64,000 nucleotides of DNA from positions 744,001-808,000 of the forward strand of contig VCCP01000003.1 of the NCBI GenBank assembly GCA_005765155.1, in the 5' to 3' direction. Positions 60,268-64,000 of this stretch are shown here, one piece after another. Position 1 is the first letter of the stretch. Each line of letters begins with the position of its first letter. The stretch comes from Zelopaecilomyces penicillatus. Lineage: Eukaryota > Ascomycota > Sordariomycetes > Hypocreales > Pseudodiploosporaceae. The position numbers and the translations under genes were made by a program. The notes beneath the pieces are model-generated. The model searched no databases, was not told the DNA's origin, and saw nothing but the letters and a program-made list of their open reading frames with translations.

Positions 60268-60501
60268 CTAGGCCAGTGACCACTCATTACAAAGCTCCTC
60301 AAATTCATAAGCTGCAGTCGTTTCTGATACTCTAGAAGCTTCTAGTTGCACAGCAAGCCGTTCTCTTGTCTCTATAACCTGCCCTATCCAAATAAACCGA
60401 CTATTCAAATTCTCTATCACTTTTTGCCGCTTTCTTAGCTGTAGCCGGTTAATTTGATGCTCTAATTTCATTATTTTAGCTTGTGCAGCTGCTAAATTCA
60501 T
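60268..60501 (-). pseudogene. C-terminal fragment of the pogo-like transposase
   Basis: A 77-codon open piece with a helical A-A-A-Q-A-K-I-M-K-L-E-H-Q-I-N-R-L start and a basic K-R-Q-K-V stretch, the usual tail of fungal pogo/Fot1 transposases. It is separated from the rest of the gene by many stop codons and by nested repeats. Confidence 0.6.
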
Positions 60502-61242
60502 GTTCTGCCTATCTAGACCCCTGCTAATCTTATAAAAAAGAAGGTGTGCTGTTGGGTTATTGATTTTAATGCTTTTATAAATACTATGAATTTCTTATGA
60601 GCGTTATAGAGTGTGGAAAAGGATAAGCGAAGATTCCTTTTTATCTGGAACTAGTATTATTGGTGTTTAAAGGTATTGTTATTCTTCTTCGGGTCCTTGG
60701 AGGATAAGGCAGCTTATTAAGGGCTTTATGATATTTATAGGCTAAAGCCCTAAGCCTAGCTAACCAGCTTTAATATTCCTGCTTATTAAGGCTTCTTTTC
60801 TAGCTATATAATAGTATTTGAGAAAGCTAATCTTATTAAAAGGCGAGGAATTGAAGCTGTTAAGCAGATCATTTATATAGTATTAATAAGCTACTTTAAT
60901 AGGTAAAAAAACCAATATATCTAGTGATTAAAGGATATAAGAGGAATATAAAGGAAGGAATAATAGATGAATATTATTTTAATAATATTCGAATATAAAA
61001 TCTTCTATTATATGATTTCTATGGCTGTTAATAATAAGAAATCTCTTTTGTTTTGTTTATAGCTTTATCTTAGGGATAAAGATATCTTTAAGCTATTATA
61101 ATATAATTTCATTAGAAGTCTAACCCTTTAAAGATATATAAAAATGCTATTTAATAAGGAATTCTAAGTTATTAGGAAACTATTATTATTAAATACTCTA
61201 TCCCTTAAAAATAATAAGTAGGCTTAATATCTTACTTTAATA

Positions 61243-61624
61243 AGGGGAAAACAACACACACAACAACACCAACACCACCCACAGAACTGCAGGGTGATTT
61301 TAGGGTAGTTGCGTAGCCAGCGTAGTCCGCAAGGATTGAATGGGCAAGAAAAGCCACGAAGCGGCGATATGATGAATTGAACTTAAGGGATCAATTGATC
61401 ATCCCATAACTGATCAGATAAAGAAGACAGCTTTTTAATAGCTAGTCTTTTAAATGCACTGGAAAATTCTTGGGTAGAAGGGGGGGAAGAAAACTTGAAT
61501 TCGATGATGTCTGCCCATTCAAATGGCCCGGGTATGGTCTATCTACTTATACAGTTCAATCCCCCTAAGTGCAGCTTATACAGCTACAGCTTAGTCAACT
61601 AGCAAGGGGGTGTGTTCAACCCAG
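61243..61624 (-). repeat. Dispersed repeat, inverted copy of 21627-22009
   Basis: Reverse complement of the repeat at 21.6 kb, with the same ends and only scattered differences (for example 'atgatgaattgaactta' here against an A/T-shifted equivalent there). Nested inside the pogo-like element. Confidence 0.75.
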
Positions 61625-61776
61625 CCATCAAATTACCTATGGCTGAGATATACTTAATTATTATAGTCTAATAATGCGTTCCTGATTGTTTTTTTAAAGC
61701 TAGCTTTTTCTATGAGTTTCTAAGTATAAGACTATTACTTCCAAGTCCTTTAAGGATGCCTGTTTTATCTATATTT

Positions 61777-62252
61777 ATTATAATTTGCAGTATAAAGTTA
61801 TAACTAAAGCTAGTAGCGATAGCAGTGGAAGAAAGGCAGCGAATAGTTATCCGGAGTGAAGTCTGTAGAAAAGAAGAAAGAAGTGATTGAATTGCCGATA
61901 GAGAAAGAAAAGCAGGATTCAACTAGGAATCCAGCTATCTTATATATCTAAATAATACTAGGATTATTTGGAATTATTTAAGAATTCCAAATAATATTTC
62001 TTTAGATTTCTAAGCATTTTAAATAATAAGAAAGGGAGGGGTATAAGGGATAAGCCCTTATTTTACTAGTCTAGCCTGATATAGCAGGTCAGGCTGCATG
62101 GGCTTTTTAGGTCTTATAGCAGGTCAGGCTGCTACCTTATAGCAGGTCTGGCTGCTAGGGCTATAGCAGGTTTAGCTGCTAAGCTATAGTAGGTCTAGCT
62201 ACTAATCTTATAATAGGTCAGGCTGTTATATAAAACCCGCCTATTTTAATAA
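61777..62252 (+). repeat. LTR-like repeat, inverted copy of 1752-2185
   Basis: Contains several 'agcaggt(c/t)(a/t)ggctgct' words in tandem and the 'aagaattccaaataat' palindromic segment shared with the left copy. No gag-like sequence follows it, so it looks like a solo LTR inserted in the transposase gene. Confidence 0.7.
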
Positions 62253-62827
62253 TATTGAATCATAGATATGGAGGGATATTATAGATAGTAGGAATATTGA
62301 GAAGATTAAAGAAATCCTTGATTCTTTTAATTAAAGCTCTATTTATACATTGATAATCTAATCCCTTACCTTTAATAGTCTTGATTTCTAGATTATAGTA
62401 TAAAAAACCCTATATCCAGTGTTTTCTAAGGGATTAAAAATCATTATTATTAATAAGGATTTTTTTGATAAAGCTTTTGAGCTATTTATATATTGGAGGA
62501 AGCCCTAGGGCTTCTTATATAAGGATCTAACTATAGAGATGCTTTTCCTAATCCTTAAAAAGGTATTGCTTTAGCTCTTTAGCAATATTTATAGGTTATA
62601 AGCCATTGAGCTGATAGTGAAGTGTTCTATAAGGGATTCCCCAGCATTATAAAGCAATTCGCTGAGAAACACCTGGATTCATATCTTTTATCGCAAATAC
62701 AATATCGTTTTCAGTATAATTAGGTATGACGATTCCAAAAATATAACTATTATTTTAATGTGATAAAAGCTGCATGAGAAAACGCGGTTTTAATGTATTA
62801 GGTTTGAGAGTGTAAAGGTAAAAGTGT

Positions 62828-62870
62828 GTGGTTGCATGTGGGGTGTGGTTGCACATAGGGTGCTTTGACT
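62828..62870 (-). repeat. Right terminal inverted repeat of the pogo-like element
   Basis: Reverse complement of the left terminal repeat with one difference; followed by TA. Confidence 0.9.
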
Positions 62871-63708
62871 TATATACTATTGATTAATGCATCTAATAAC
62901 ACGTGCGTAGTTAATGGTTCGCCTGGTCATAGTTGAACTTTGCTTTTTTCCCTTCCCCGATGGCCCATTCCGCCCTTTTTTTTTTTTGACATTTCCGTTT
63001 CCAGCGTATCAGACAACGTTCGTCCCTGTACTGTGGAGCCCACTCACTACCCCATGCATCGTGAGCTGTGCCCAACGACAAACGCATCGTGACATGTTCC
63101 CGTCTTAAAGAACCGCCGACAGCAGGCTTCACCTGCCATCTTTCTTCTTTCGGGGAAATCTAAATTGGACAATCCGATGAAAGAAATCCGGGGGGGAGCC
63201 TAAAGGATCTTCAACTGCCGGCTATTGGCTTTGTTAAATGGCTGGACTCCATTTTATTTGGCATGGAGTTGCGGCCGCTCCTCATCGTACAGCTGGCAGG
63301 AGGGTTCGCAGCCAGCTGGCTGCCCAATAGTTGGCACCTCAAAGACGGTCACGCGCTGTGACCAGACTTCGTCACTGAGGTGTCCGACTTTTGTGAATTC
63401 TTTCCTTTCTCGCTGCTGCCAAGTGCTAAAAAGATAAAATTGTCATCCTCTTGGAATTACCTTCTGCTGCTCCTTGAACTCGTCTCCTTGAACTACATCT
63501 CCTTGACCGTCCACAGGCGCCCAAGTATTCTTTCAGACACATCGCTAGCACTCCTCGATTTTCCTCTACATTGATCAATGTAGGAAGTCAAAACCACTCT
63601 TTTTCCCTCCTCGGCCTTGATGTCGACTTCCTGTTGGCACGAAACTTGCCACCAAGATCCTGTCTCTACTCCCAGGCCACGGCCACACTAAGCTACACCG
63701 CCAACAAG
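62871..63708. other. Upstream region of the right-edge gene
   Basis: Normal composition; no gene supported. Probably promoter and 5' leader of the gene starting at 63709. A poly-T run is at 62977-62988. Confidence 0.4.
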
Positions 63709-64000
63709 ATGCCTCTTCGCAGCCCCCCTGGCCTACACGGACGTCCAGTATTCCAGCCGCAGTGTACTCATCTTACCATGACTAGACTATACAGTCCCGA
63801 TATTCTCTGTGGCACCTGTCACTGTCCAGGACCCCTCGGATGGCTGTATCAGTGTACCCAAGATAGGGATGAGGTCATCGAACAAGCAGTGTGCCGAGGA
63901 GAATTGGTATGAAACCAACCCCAGGGCTAAATCATTTGACCTTGAAACACTCGCAATTGTCAGTGTTGCTAAACCTTTGCAGGTCAACATGGATGAGCTT
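63709..64000 (+). CDS. Start of a conserved Cys-containing protein, cut by the window edge
   Basis: Exon 1 (63709-63906) encodes 66 residues with L-C-G-T-C-H-C-P-G-P-L-G-W-L-Y-Q-C-T-Q-D-R-D-E. A GTATGA donor and a gctaaacctttgcag acceptor give an intron 63907-63983, and exon 2 starts in phase 0 with V-N-M-D-E-L before the sequence ends. The ATG at 63709 follows a pyrimidine-rich leader. I recall the C-x-x-C-H...G-W-L-Y-x-C-T-Q-D-R pattern at the N-terminus of conserved, uncharacterised filamentous-ascomycete proteins. The four cysteines may bind zinc. Function unknown. Confidence 0.6.

Larger units (their letters stand above)
60131..62870 (-). mobile_element. Decayed pogo/Fot1-like Tc1-mariner element with nested insertions
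   Basis: A 2740-bp unit bounded by 43-bp terminal inverted repeats (60131-60173 and 62828-62870, one mismatch) and flanked by TA on both sides, the target duplication of Tc1/mariner elements. On the minus strand from about 62730 a broken transposase can be followed: P-N-Y-T-E-N-D-I with the start codon changed to ATA, W-G-I-P-Y-R-T-L-H-Y-Q-L (psq-type helix-turn-helix), E-A-L-G-L-P-P and W-I-x-G-F-L (Tc5-type DNA-binding domain), and remains of a DDE domain. A last intact piece is at 60501-60268, rich in coiled-coil residues. Many stops fit RIP. About 1 kb of foreign repeats (61243-62252) interrupts it near the DDE start. Confidence 0.8.

Overview
This is a 64 kb piece of a filamentous ascomycete genome, most likely a Sordariomycete (Hypocreales-like). 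The protein-coding genes have short GT...AG introns (about 50-90 nt) with CTAAC/CTGAC-type branch sites. The window also holds a fungal Zn2Cys6 regulator, a SesB/NACHT/ankyrin NLR-like gene, SNF8 and an Mpv17/PMP22-family gene. It is broken up by very AT-rich, stop-ridden transposon relics of the kind left by repeat-induced point mutation (RIP).

Layout. 1-3.4 kb: relic of a Ty3/Gypsy-like element on the minus strand (LTR plus gag-like remains). 4.5-13.3 kb: gene-poor accessory DNA with a fatty-acid-hydroxylase-type membrane enzyme, a five-exon beta-carbonic anhydrase and an indoleamine 2,3-dioxygenase-like gene preceded by 106-bp tandem repeats. 13.3-18 kb: no gene seen, one small inverted-repeat element. 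18.1-21.1 kb: a CTF1-like Zn2Cys6 transcription factor.

22.6-43.6 kb is the most unusual part. Three giant proteins of unknown function (1211, 1646 and 1430 aa) lie close together. The second is a DUF6603 protein; the first and third carry motifs I associate with large uncharacterised bacterial proteins. Between them lie a small beta-propeller-like protein, a protein with the zinc motif of the deaminase fold (CxE ... PCxxC), and a short gene running divergently from the deaminase. Nothing in the region looks like ordinary primary or secondary metabolism. I treat it as a candidate undescribed system, possibly of bacterial origin.

45-47 kb: a PTR2/POT-family peptide transporter. 48.1-52.3 kb: a fungal NLR-like protein with an N-terminal SesB-like alpha/beta-hydrolase, two consecutive NTPase (NACHT-like) modules and C-terminal ankyrin repeats. 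52.8-53.4 kb: a small secreted cysteine-containing protein assembled through an 11-nt microexon. From 55.4 kb the content becomes conserved housekeeping: SNF8 (ESCRT-II), an Mpv17/PMP22-family membrane protein and, at the right edge, the start of a conserved Cys-containing gene. This block is interrupted at 60.1-62.9 kb by a decayed pogo/Fot1-like DNA transposon, itself carrying nested repeats that have inverted partners at 1.8 kb and 21.6 kb.

Exon boundaries were placed by eye from splice consensus, frame continuity and family resemblance. No database search was possible, so family names rest on remembered motifs.
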